Source: Balanoglossus misakiensis (Eukaryota; Hemichordata). From it: a DNA stretch of 64,000 nucleotides. The notes below the pieces were generated by a model. The model was given only the letters and a program-made list of their open reading frames with translations, was not told the DNA's origin and ran no database searches. Shown in pieces: positions 44,960-55,910 of this stretch (positions are counted from its first letter, which is position 1; every line of letters starts with the position of its first letter). The position numbers and the translations under genes were made by a program. The DNA is taken from contig CM082582.2 of assembly GCA_040954595.2 (NCBI GenBank), forward strand, positions 3,100,001 to 3,164,000, given 5' to 3'.

Positions 44960-47900
44960 TGTAATCAGTGACTACATGAACAGTGTACATGTGACTATAT
45001 TGATAAAACTATAAAACTGACCGTCCGTCCTCCCTTGAGGGGGGAAATAAAATAAAAATTCGCGTCGCCGCAACATTTTTTAAAGAAAGACCTGACCAGA
45101 AACATTTTGGCCTCATTGCTGGAATAGAACCAAATCCTATTACCTGCATCTAAACGACCTGTTTTCAAAATTCGAGTATGATACGATTATGACCAAGTTT
45201 TTTCAGGACTTCTGAGTTTCAATTTCAACAAAATGTTTAGTAACGTCCCATGGGAAATGAATCAGCATTTATGATAAACTATTTGCAAGCCACTGAAATT
45301 AAAAATCTCTGGAAAGAGAGATGCGCCCTCACACTTGTATTGACTGATTGGTTTTCCTCTATCTGTGTAAATTTTTTGAGTGTTTCTACTTGTCTGTTTG
45401 ATGGTTATTTATTTATTTATTTTAACCGTCACAAAGGTTACTAATAAAACGTCACTAGTGTTTCCTCATTGGCCTCGCATTGAGTTTAAATTCATTATGG
45501 TTGTGTGAGGGCGCTAGACTTACAAAATGACGTACAGCACTTTGCAGGTCCTAAGTTAGACTTGTCTGACCCCCTGCCCCATTTCTACAGCATGGCTTCG
45601 GTGTGTTACATAAAATGGCCAGATATAGGGGGAAGCCATTTGATTTCGGGAGGTTGAGGATTAGCGTTTTAATTTAATTTTATAGCCACTGTGTATGAAT
45701 GTTTGTATGTATGCATGTATGCATGTATGTATGTATGTATGTATGTATGTATGTATGTATGTATGTATGTATGTATGTATCTATCTATCTATCTATCTAT
45801 CTATCTGTATGTATGTATGTATGTATCTATGTATTTATGTATGTTTGCTGGTGTGTTTAATTTTTAGATTATATTTGAAATTCAAACAGACCTGTGCAAA
45901 GTGGTGACTTTTCCATCAACAGACATACAATTGGTAGAATAATATGTCACTACAAGCATTTGGTATCGTAGGAGCATTCTCGCCCCACCAGACTACGGAT
46001 TTCTTTCGTTTCACTATCGAAATCACGTACTCTGGTTAAAATGGAGTACCGCGCTGGTATTTGAACATATTGGTAATGCATATTCATGACATGACATCAT
46101 TATAATCTGGCCAATCAAAGCCCGTCTCTCAAGGAGAGCTGGGACTCACTCAAACTCAGAGCACTGCCACTGGAAGCCGCCATGTTGTTTAGAATGAGAT
46201 GTAACAAGAGATGCGTGAATGGGATGTAACAAGCAATCTGATTGGTTGTTGGATGTACTATGAAAGCATCTAGACCAAATACTGAATACATGGCCGTATT
46301 ATACCACGGCCTTTTTGCGGGGAGCAGAGCGCTGCCGTAAAAAAGCGCTGCCGGTTTGCGACGATGGTATCATCTTACCGAAGCGACTCAAATTCCTGAC
46401 GATCGAGTCGAGTTGTTTTGAACGGTGTGTGTCGGTAGACGCACTGGCATGACTGCTGATTTCTTCGCTGAAAACCAAGGTGACGTTCTCGTACAGGGCA
46501 ACGCTTACTTCAGAAAACTCCATCCTTAGAGAATGTTGAAGGCGAAGTCATCAAATTAGACTCGAATCCCAACAGAGGAGTGACGTCACAACCGAAATTC
46601 ACACCAATCCTCCCCCACTCAAGTTCAGCGTGTGTGGGACGTACAACTTCAAGTGCGTTTGGGTAATTGCATGTGAGGGCGCATTCCTTGCTCCAAGTCT
46701 CAGTACCAAAGATCGCTCAAAGCAAATAAATACACGAAAAGTATTGAGATCTTTATAAAGACAAGACATATTACCAAGCAAGTAGTGGGCTAGTCTAGTG
46801 CATTCCCAAAAATTTCAGAAAATAATAAACTATAGACTCAAGCATGGTTTATCCATAGAGAGTCCCTCTACCCATGGTAGTTTATACATAGAAAATGATT
46901 TTCGAATTATTATTATTATGAGACACTGAGTGACCGCAGTTCATTTCATAACGCAAGTATAGTATTGCTTATTACGCTGGACTGTAACTTTCAAACCTCG
47001 ACTGGCGAGATCTATGGCCGTGCCGATTTAATAGCCAATCGCGGTTTGAAAGGTGCTGTTCTATAACTGGAAAATGCTTATAATCGACCCCGGTAATCGA
47101 CACGATCATCGAGTCGATAGTTTGAAAATGCTTACTGCATATACACACGCTTAAAAGTTTGCGCTCATGCGCAGTGCGTACCTCACCGGACAGATATAAT
47201 ACTAGACCAAGGGTTCTGCCTGAGTTTCAGCAGAAAGTTGCAACGCACTTGCGTTTCGCTATTTTGTGTATTTTGCTGATATTGGAGGCTTTTTAAAAAT
47301 ACATCTACATAAAGTGGTGCACATATGACTTCCACGAAAATGCGCGAACTTTGCGGAGTATAGTCCGAAGACGCCCATGAATAAATTAAACAATAGATCA
47401 AAGAAAAGCATCGGTTCTTCTAAGGCGTCAAGCTATGATTTGAATCTGTCGAAACTGATGAGGAACTCTCACGGATTTTATTATGAAGTGAAGGTGATGG
47501 ATAAAGCATTGAAGTGCTTAGGTAATCGTATTTATAAATAACAATCTACGTTTTCATGTTTTCATAGAAGTTGTCTGTGTCTGTCATTATGGTAAAGACA
47601 TGTGGTCAACATATTTCCTCTCAAATCTATCTTTGTGAAGTTTGCCGTGGTATTTAAAACTAGCAAGTAATAACCGACCATGTGGCTTTGTTCATGTATG
47701 GACACTGAGTTATATTGCTTTATTTAAGCACTGAAATTTTGTTGTATGATAATTCACCGTCGCCCCTAACAACAGGCCCAAGTCAGTTCTGGTGTATGTT
47801 TTGCTCATAATAGAACACACAATCATCAATGTCTCGCTTTAATATTTCGTTGTTTTTTCTCCTCCCAGGGTAAATTAATAGTATATATATACACAGAGAC
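44960..47900. other. No gene recognised
   Basis: Apart from the tetranucleotide microsatellite at 45695-45835, I see only short frames. A 74-codon minus frame at 46299-46523 in CpG-richer DNA is the best of them and lacks any support. Confidence 0.45.
45695..45835. repeat. ATGT/ATCT tetranucleotide microsatellite
   Basis: (GTAT)n interrupted by ATGC early and (ATCT)n in the middle. The long Met-Tyr-Val-Cys frame through it is a repeat artefact. Confidence 0.97.
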
Positions 47901-48179
47901 ATCGTATTGAGAAAACGAATTGTAAAACTGATGTCAAGATAACTTCAAACGCGTTTGGAAACAAGTACAGTGAAATTCATGGTGGATCTGGATGGAATGT
48001 GAAAGGTACAGAACATTGCACTATTGGAACAGAAAAACATTGACTATAAGTATAACAGCAAATGGATATAACAATGCAATTTCCACGCATACTTGAGAAC
48101 TATTGTCTTCGTGCCAAGGATGATGTTCATAAATTTACTACCATCTTCCTAAACTGATATCCAGGATGTCAAAACCAGA

Positions 48180-51100
48180 CTACAATAGAAATCGGGCGTC
48201 CAACAACTCCTGTGGGATTCCAGGTAAGTCTCTTACACTAACAGTCTTCTTCTTGAGCATGTGTCTTGTGTACTCGACGTACATTGACCAATTTGATGTT
48301 CTTGAACTGAAGAAGAGTTGGGCTCCTGCAAATAGTGTACAGATTACTTAAGGCAATCATGTCAGAATTATTGCAATCATATCCATATTCTAAAGTTCAT
48401 TGGTCAGATATTAACATTGTCAGTTCCAACGGTCACAGAACAGAGCAATCAACAAAACACACAGAACTAACTTGAGTTCTTGAAAGAAAGATATATGGAC
48501 TTCCGGCAAAAAAATACCAGGATGTGGTGTTACTGTTGGGTGTTTCGAAAATAGTAAGCTGACCCTGCCCCATATGTTGTAGCTGCCATCTGTCAATCTC
48601 TGGGGGTGAAAGGGCTAACCCTTTCACCCCTAGTTTTCTCTTTAAAGGTCCAACCTTACCATAGAAAACAATGGGTTTGGACTGAACCATGGTGGTGAAA
48701 GGGTTAAACAGGTTTAACTGTACTCGTACTTACTTTCTGCCATTTCTTGTTCAATCAAAGATAACACATAGTTGTCATGTTCATACTTCTTGAGCGACGG
48801 AGCCATCTTAATTAAGTCCTGAGCATAGTACACACGTAGGTCAGCGGCACTGAGATAGGATCCTATGGTCTTGTGACATCAACAGAATAAATTCAGGTTG
48901 AATGATAACATTTTTGCAAACTTGGCAAGAGCCCCCCCCCCCCCCCCCCCCCCCAAATCTCGAAAATTAATAGTTGTAAAAGGACAATGTGTACAATTGA
49001 ATGTTTTTCGGATATAGGAGAATGCACAAATTAATTGTCACGAAAAATTCGCCTCATGATATTGCGAAAATTTGCTGTTGCGAAAATTTTTCGGTTTTAA
49101 AATATCTACACTATATCTGACCAATCACCATCGAGTAACCTACCTGAGCATATACAGGAGTGGCTACATACAAACATGATAATTTGTCACGCTTCATTGT
49201 GGACTCGATTTCACGTACAATAATCGGTGCTGCTTCCTGAAGCAATTGGAGATTCTGCGGAACCCTCTTTTCTTTACAGTCCTTGTTCTTTTCTGTACAT
49301 CTACATAGTACAATACAAATAAGAAATTAAAATGCTGTTCTTAACACTATGGTGCGTTATACTGTAAAACACTTTATTTTCGAAGGCAATACATTTTCGC
49401 GAAATACGAAGATAACGATGCAGTGAATGAAATAAGAGAACGCGAAAATTAATACTTGCGAAACAACTTGGACTCTCTCGATATTGCGAAAAAATTTAAC
49501 TTGCGAAAATATAGTGTTTTACATGTAGTATATCCTTGACTACAAGGCCTAATGATTACTGAAAGAATCTTGTTGACTGTTCCGCTATCCGGTGGGGAGG
49601 GTGGAGCCAAGGGGTGTGAGGACGGTGATAATTGTACAGTCCAAGTACCAGTCAAATGTCACTACACTTAAAAAGATATGAATCTCGATAGAATTAAAGG
49701 TATAAGACTCATATTACATTAGATTTTTTCCAGTTAGGGAGCTTTCAGTTGTTTTATGGTTGGGGGGATGGGAAATGGGGAGATTACATTTTACATGTAA
49801 TTTCTCATGGCCCACCCCCTCATAATAATTGAAATCTCCCTTATTGGGAAAATACTAATACTCACTGTACTGAATACTCAGCGCTCTTATTTCTCCAGTG
49901 CATTACTGCATAGTTGCCATGGCAAAGCTTCTCTCCTCCCTCCAAGGCTAAGCGACGAATGAAGGGCGCTCGCACCAGATATTTTTCAACGAGCGCTTCT
50001 ATCTGCGTCATACACGTGTAATTTGCGTCGGATGTCCTGAACGCTAGACACTGTTGGGGTGGATCTCCACGAATCGCGTCCTCGCGGAAGTGGCGTAATT
50101 TTTGTGAACGTCGGGGAACGTTATATTTTTGAAATAATTGGCCATGAATTTGATTGCGCCTTTGTTTGAGATCACGTCATCCTCGCACATACGCATCTGG
50201 TATTTTGTGCACCACTCGGTTTTATACTGACGTCTCGGTACTGCAGCGACGAGGTTTCCCTTCTCGATACCACCATTGCACATGTCGTAGAAGCCTTCAA
50301 CCGGAAGGGTGGGTAGCAGTTCATTTAGTGCGTCGATGTCAAATGTCTGATCAAAGCGTCTGGGCGAGACACGGTCTGTTTCCTGGAAAGGGTGGGGTTG
50401 GAAATCATGAGTGACTATGCCGAGTCGGTTTGCCACAGCAAATTGTAAAGTCCATCGGTACATGTTGTAGAAACTGCCTGGCCCGCCCGCTTGTTTGTAC
50501 GTGGGTATTACAAACTGTTGCCGGAGTTTTCCTGGTTTTCCGTCTGTCTGGAATCGCGGGAATTCTTTCACATCCTTGCAATCCGGGCTGCCCAACGGGG
50601 TAGAAGTTTCCATCACAGAATCCAACCAAACCTTGAAGTTGCGAATCAAAGTCATGTGACCGACTGGTGTTTCCGATGGTGAAGTTCTCAGTTGTCAATA
50701 ACACCCCTTCTGTGTCAGAGCTATGAACATCAATATTGGACTTGACACTTTTCTGCGAAAATGGTACATATTATGGTTCTTAGATGTAGTGTACAAAGAA
50801 AATGTATATATGCTATAAATTTTTCTTAATTTATTACAAACTGTACTATACACCTTCAGTAGATCATGAGTTGTGTACCAAATATTTAGCTATTACGGTA
50901 GCCTACATATACCAATAACCTCTTCTTAAATACAGCAACCGTGAACTTAAACTAGGTGACTAAACAGCTGAATAACAAAACAAAAACACAAAAAACTAAT
51001 AAAACGGTGTTTTTACCATCACCCTTTTAAAATTTACGTATTTTGTTCTAACATAGGAATCACCATGATGGACATACAGTATTATTTGATTTTCGCGTGA

Positions 51101-52263
51101 ACTGCTTATATCATAACATAATACCGTATTGTGTCTCACCTGTGTAGTGATTGTCCAGTCTTGAAAAACAACTGGATAATTCTTGTATAGTTTTCGAATG
51201 AACACAAGGTTACAAATAAGTACAACAGTGAAGATGGCAAGGACCTTACTGTTTCTGTAAATGAGACATCAACTGTATGACAGGCAAATAGACTTAAACC
51301 TGTGTTAATGGCCACCTCTACACAGTGGCCACTTTGTTACAGTACCTGTGCAATTTACATGTTCAGTGATTGACCCATCTATGAAGGCCAGTTTGGGAAA
51401 GTCCCTTGACTGGCCACTATAGACAGGTTCGAGTACATTTTGTACTTTCATATTTGACATCCAATTCAGTCCACGGTTTCAAGATTTTAACGTTTATTTT
51501 AGACAGGCAGTACTGTGACCTCAAAGGATATAACCCTTTCACCCCCAGTTCCATCTACACAGGTCCAACTTTACTATAGAAAACAATGGGTTTGGACTGA
51601 ACCATGGTGGTGAAAGGATTAAAGGTATACAGTCACCTCCAATTTATATACGCCCATATTTGGCTGAAATGGCGTATTTTAGCATTCTAAAGAACATTTG
51701 GTGGCACTCTTTTTTGCGCTTGTGCCACCTACTGAAAATCTGTGATTGGCTAGATCTCAATTCGCCATGGTAACTATAGATAATTTTCCATAGGTGACCG
51801 TATACCTTTTAAGTAAGTGTTGTACCATAGACAAAGCAGATAGAAGGGCATGTAACTGACGGTGCTTTGTTTGATGCAAAGCTGCAGTTTATAATCGGCC
51901 TAGTCTGGTACCAGTTATCCTGTTCAACAGATTACTGAAAGAGCTCAGAACCATCTGTGGCACTGACTATGTTGTTCTATATGTGGATCTATAGTGAATC
52001 AATGTTCAACACACACAACTTCCATCCCACTTGTAGACACGACATTTATTCATTTTGACGAGATGTTTACTCCCATATCCAACAAACGGGATGGAAGTTA
52101 TGTGTCGTTGAATGTGGATTCACTATATATCCACATGTAGAATAACATAAACGGTGTCTTGCATCAAACATGATTAATGGTAAAGGGGCAGCGAGAGAGA
52201 GACTTTGTCCCTTTAATGGTGAGACACTTGATAACAATGTGAAAGAACTAACCTTGCGGCCAT
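48180..52263 (-). CDS. Type II membrane protein, O-fucosyltransferase-like; six exons
   Basis: Exons: 52263-52253, 51254-51140, 50752-49866, 49300-49144, 48869-48734, 48325-48180, all with GT-AG borders and matching phases (1452 nt, 484 codons with stop). Exon 2 encodes a cytoplasmic MAARNSK then a membrane anchor (VLAIFTVVLICNLVFI), as in Golgi glycosyltransferases. Exon 3 has GGPGSFYNMYRWTLQFAVAN (a nucleotide-sugar-binding GG-x-N-x-R-type region), RRFDQTFDIDALNELLP and NYAVMHWRNKS (HxR type). Exons 4-6 give CLYVATPVYAQ, ADLRVYYAQDLIKMAP, LIEQEMAES and FFSSRTSNWSMYVEYTRH, the order seen in GDP-fucose O-fucosyltransferases. The middle of exon 3 is in a +1 frame between two breaks. Enzyme identity is inferred from motif order. 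Confidence 0.75.
48616..48706. mobile_element. ~91-bp MITE with AACCCTTTCACC ends, copy 1
   Basis: TAACCCTTTCACCCC at the left and GGTGGTGAAAGGGTTA at the right are inverted, with TA at the borders. The interior has CAATGGGTTTGGACTGAACC. It sits in the last intron of the O-fucosyltransferase-like gene. Related copies are at 51531-51621 and, decayed and inverted, at 61945-62040. Confidence 0.75.
48928..48954. repeat. Poly-C tract in an intron
   Basis: A C-run of about 22 bases at 48932-48953 between exons 4 and 5 of the O-fucosyltransferase-like gene. Confidence 0.95.
49866..50752 (-). CDS. Exon 3 of the O-fucosyltransferase-like gene, with two compensating frame breaks
   Basis: The exon enters in the phase set by exon 2 (KSVKSNIDVHSSDTEGV). 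It must shift by one base between about 50700 and 50600 to reach the 190-residue body starting NFKVWLDSVME, and must shift back between about 50110 and 50050 to reach LRHFREDAIRGDPPQQCLAF and MHWRNKS. The total length, 887 nt, is exactly in phase with exon 4. Either two opposite indels exist in the sequence, or the allele carries a genuine frame-shifted segment. Confidence 0.75.
51531..51621. mobile_element. AACCCTTTCACC MITE, copy 2
   Basis: Same ends and interior as 48616-48706 (CAATGGGTTTGGACTGAACC), in the same orientation. It lies in the intron between exons 1 and 2 of the same gene. Confidence 0.75.
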
Positions 52264-52395
52264 GGTGGTTTTAAACCGTTCAAAAATAGATTCTTAACGG
52301 AGCAGTACTTGAATCGACGGTTATATCTGGGATCCTATCCACAAACTCAAAAGGACAGGGAGTGAATTGATGCTTATAATCCCAGATAAATGATA

Positions 52396-52852
52396 CATAA
52401 TATATTCATTTATTTCATAGTATGTTCATAATATATTCATTTATTTCATGGTATTTTCACAATATATTCATTTATTTCGTAGTATTTTCACAATATATTC
52501 ATTTATTTCGTAGTATTTTCACAATATATTCATTTATTTCGTAGTATTTGCACAATATATTCATTTATTTCGTAGTATTTTCACAATATATTCATTTATT
52601 TCGTAGTATTTTCACAATATATTCATTTATTTCAGAGTATTTTCACAATATATTCATTTATTTCATTGTATTTTCACAATATATTAATTTATTTCATAGT
52701 ATTTTCACAATATATTCATTTATTTCATAGTATTTTCACAACATATTCATTTATTTCATTGTATTTTCACAATATATTCATTTATTTCATAGTATTTTCA
52801 ATATATATTTTATTTATTTCATAGTATTTTCATAATATATTCATTTATTTCT
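52396..52852. repeat. 31-bp AT-rich minisatellite, about 15 copies
   Basis: Unit CACAATATATTCATTTATTT plus CRTAGTATTTT, period 31 bp, running upstream of the first exon (52263) of the minus-strand gene. The reading frame through it is an artefact. Confidence 0.93.
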
Positions 52853-53509
52853 CAAGAGTATTACCTTGCAGCTGTTATGCAGTTTAGCGGAAAAAGTGGT
52901 TAAGGCAAATCTGTCAGTTTCTGTGCCATCATTCACTCGAATTGAGAGTGAACAGTTCTGGTGTCGGGACAAACAGGCAGTTGGTCATGCGTTTGAAGAG
53001 ATACCCTGAATCATTCGTGAAACAGCTACACACAAAATTCTCCATTTTAAGAAACTGCTCAAGCGAAACTTGTTTTTCTTTTGTGGGAATATCATCTTTG
53101 AATATAGAGTCCGTATTCCAGACGGTGCCTGTATTGTGATAACATTAACAGTCTTTCCGACTTCCAAATTGTCTTTTTTCCAGAAGGGATTTTATTTTTG
53201 CCGTTCAGTGTTAGGATGGCGTCTTTGTTTACGGTCGCGCGAAACGCATCGGTATATTTGTCCATATGGTGTAAAGAATAAAGTTGCGCGCGAGCATGCG
53301 TTGGGTTGTTTCTGTGTAATGACACGCGACGTCTACAGACCGTCCGGATAAACACATAGCCGGATGAACAGATGGAAGTTTTTTTTTTTTCATTTTCGCA
53401 ATACCAGCCTGTTTCATCATTCTGATAGCCTGGTCTCCATACCCAGTGTGTTTTAGATAGACTCACACACAAGGGTCTGGCCACACAGTCAACTATCTCC
53501 CATTTTTAA

Positions 53510-53855
53510 AGGTCCATTAGCTGTATCTTTTGACTATTTTTCATAACTTGTGTTCTGTGTACTAACTCCAGTTTCCTGTGCTTACCCGCACATAATGCTC
53601 AAGTGTCCAGTATTCTGATTGTCAACGTAGCCTTCACATGTTAAATGATCATTGTTATTGTTGACAATTTAATTCTAGTCCGGACTAGAATACAAACTTT
53701 CAACAATAACAATGCAGATTATACTCATATAGGGCATGGTAATGAACAAAATACTGGGCATTTCATCATGGTTCAGGGATTCCAACCAAAAACTGTATTT
53801 GATACATAGAACAAACAAAATAAGAAAATGACCAAAAGATACAGCTAATGGACCT
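53510..53855. mobile_element. TTAA-flanked MITE (346 bp)
   Basis: TTAA at 53506-53509 and 53856-53859. The ends AGGTCCATTAGCTGTATC and GATACAGCTAATGGACCT are 25-bp inverted repeats. The centre has TTGTTATTGTTGACAA and CTAGTCCGGACTAG palindromes. No ORF. Unrelated in sequence to the other TTAA element here. Confidence 0.85.
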
Positions 53856-54270
53856 TTAAGATCTGCATGTCAATAGAACTCAAGATGCGATGTCACGGCA
53901 ACGAGGTCACCACATGGTCTTGACTATGACGTCGTTCAAGTCAATCACCGTATGCAACACACTACTGATTGGCCGGAGCATTGGGGGTCTCAGTCTATGC
54001 TGTGACCAGGTGTAACCTCTTTTGTTGTCCACTTTATTGTAGCTGTATGCAGATTCTGCACAATATGGCTGTTGCTGTCGTGGTATCGATGCATCAATCG
54101 CCAAGAGATGACAAACTGATGCAAATACAAGTAATATGGCTCAATGGTGAGGATTTTAGAGGATAAGAAATATATTTTAGGTATTTTATTGTGGAAAAAT
54201 AAGTGAAATTTGGCAGCTATAGGGGCTTTTATGCTTGAAAATGTTCGCATGGCTACAGTCCACACTAACA

Positions 54271-54584
54271 TTATACACATGATGACTGACAATGAGGGCA
54301 ACAGTGTATTTTGATGACCGAGGGCACTGCTAGTCACAACTAAAACAGACTGTTTTGGTGTGACTGGCAGTCCCGAGGTCATCAAAAATACACTGTTGTC
54401 CGAATATGTCAGTCATCATGTGTTTTATAACACACCAAACACGACACACACCACATCCAGGCAACAGTACCGGGCAGAAACCGATCGAACTGATGCCCTA
54501 GGGAACAGTTCGAAATGACTAAGGTCACTTGACGGCATATTGACAAATCACGATCGAGGGTTCGCTGCATGGTGTGTTATAAAC
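54271..54584. mobile_element. Palindromic element P5 with adjoining TTATAACACACC repeats
   Basis: 54271-54430 is an imperfect palindrome (GATGACTGAC ... GTCAGTCATC). CCGAGG is in the same orientation on both arms (about 54322 and 54373). A second inverted pair TTATAACACACCA (54427) / TGGTGTGTTATAA (about 54570-54582) bounds the following 155 bp. Ends resemble those of P4. Confidence 0.65.
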
Positions 54585-54640
54585 AGTGATGATCATGGAA
54601 ATCTGCCCAGAGTAGAAGGCTAGGTAAGCTGGTGCACTGA

Positions 54641-55657
54641 TTAACTGTGAACAACAGAAGTGTACAAATGAACCAAAGAGGGCGTCTCTTGGTGGACGCG
54701 GGGATATGGTAGGAAGCAAGCTGGAGGCAGAATTCTGAACAGTTCTTTCTCGGCTAAAAGTAAGTGCTTTCTTGATGAATTCTCTAAAAATTCTTGACAG
54801 ATCTGGTAAATAAGTGCATGAGGAATCCTTTGAATTGGATTTTTGAACAGATTTGCTGCAAAATATTAGTTTAAATTATAAATCGCTTGTGTTCAGAGGT
54901 CACCTAAGGTCACTTAAAGTGGCATTTTCAGTAGCTATTTCCTTGTAGCAAATTAGGAATCACGAAAACAAAAGTAGCGATAGAAGGGAAATATTATCGT
55001 TCTTAGTATTTTGGATTGTTCGGCTAAATTCACAGACTAGGCTGGAATTATTATGACATCAGAAAGTACCTGAAATTTGTGATTGAACTCATTACAGTTC
55101 CGTACATAGCCATTAACCACTGGAAATTTGAATGGCTACGTAACTGCCGTCTAAGCGTGTCTGACGTCATTTTATATCAAAGAATTAACTGTGAACAACA
55201 GAAGTGTATGAACGAACCAAAGAGGGCGTCTCTGGGTTAATGTTTAACAGACTGGATGCAGGGAAGCAAACTGGAGGCAGGATTTGGAAAAGTTTTTTCT
55301 CGGCTAAAAGTAAGTGTTTTCTTGATGAATTCTCCAATTATTCTTGACAGATCTGGTAAATAAGTGCTTGAGGAATCCTTTGAATTGGATTTTTGAACAG
55401 ATTTGCTGCAAAATAATGGTTTAAACGGTAAATCTACCTGCGTTCAGGGGTCACCCAGGTCACTTTAAGTGGCATTTTCAGTAGCTATTTCCTTGTAGCA
55501 AATTAGGGATCAGGAAAACAAAAGTAGCGATAGAAGGGAAATATTATCGTTCTTGGTATTTTAGATTGTTCGGCTAAATTCACAGACTAGGCTGGAATCA
55601 TTATGACATCGGAAAGTACCTGAAATTTGTGATTGAACTCATTACAGTTCCGTACAT
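54641..55657. repeat. Direct duplication (~470 bp, offset ~545-550 bp) with a repeated 5' exon/donor
   Basis: 54641-55107 and 55185-55657 share nearly all sequence: TTAACTGTGAACAACAGAAG, CTCGGCTAAAAGTAAGTG, CTTGTAGCAAATTAG, TGATTGAACTCATTACAG. Each copy carries a consensus donor AAAA|GTAAGT (54760, 55310). It lies immediately 5' of the ZU5-DED gene, so these may be alternative non-coding first exons. The first copy has AGGTCA-CCTA-AGGTCA at 54897. Confidence 0.85.
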
Positions 55658-55910
55658 GAAACAGAACAGAAAAAGATGGAGCAGGAACAGAACAGAGAAT
55701 AGAGCTTGAAAGTTGAAGGTGGAAAGGGAGAAAGAAAACAAAGCAATGGAACTTGAAAGGGAGAAAATGAAGCGCAAACAGATCGTGATAAATCAACTAA
55801 CAGCATTGTATGAACGGCAGATAAAGAAAATCATGGACAGAGATGACCCAGGAATGAAAGAACAGTTACATCGAGCCTATGAGAAACATCAAGCAAGATT
55901 ACGCGGTGCA
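55657..55910 (+). CDS. N-terminal Glu/Lys-rich coding stretch of the ZU5-DED gene
   Basis: Downstream of the duplicated 5' block, an acceptor-like CTCATTACAG (55644) leads into charged, helix-forming sequence: TEQKKMEQEQNRE, then after frame changes VEREKENKAMELEREKMKRK and IVINQLTALYERQIKKIMDR. The frame needs at least one correction near 55695-55712. The donor is not certain (a GTGCAC follows the LRG at about 55904). This is probably the start of the coiled coil, but the true start codon is unresolved. Confidence 0.5.

Noticed and set aside
45695-45907. Plus-strand ORF rich in Met-Tyr-Val-Cys
   Set aside because: Direct translation of an ATGT/ATCT microsatellite.
48166-48351. Plus-strand first exon MSKPDYNRNRASNN with a GTAAGT donor
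   Set aside because: It lies exactly opposite the last coding exon of the O-fucosyltransferase-like gene, whose phases and motif order are far stronger.
52548-52730. ORF of repeated FSQYIHLFRSIFTIYS
   Set aside because: Translation of the 31-bp AT-rich minisatellite.
53092-53484. Minus-strand 130-codon ORF and overlapping frames up to 52940
   Set aside because: Several frames look partly protein-like, and the minus frame NVITIQAPSG briefly recalled an E2F segment, but no consistent exon chain, splice pair or full domain could be built.
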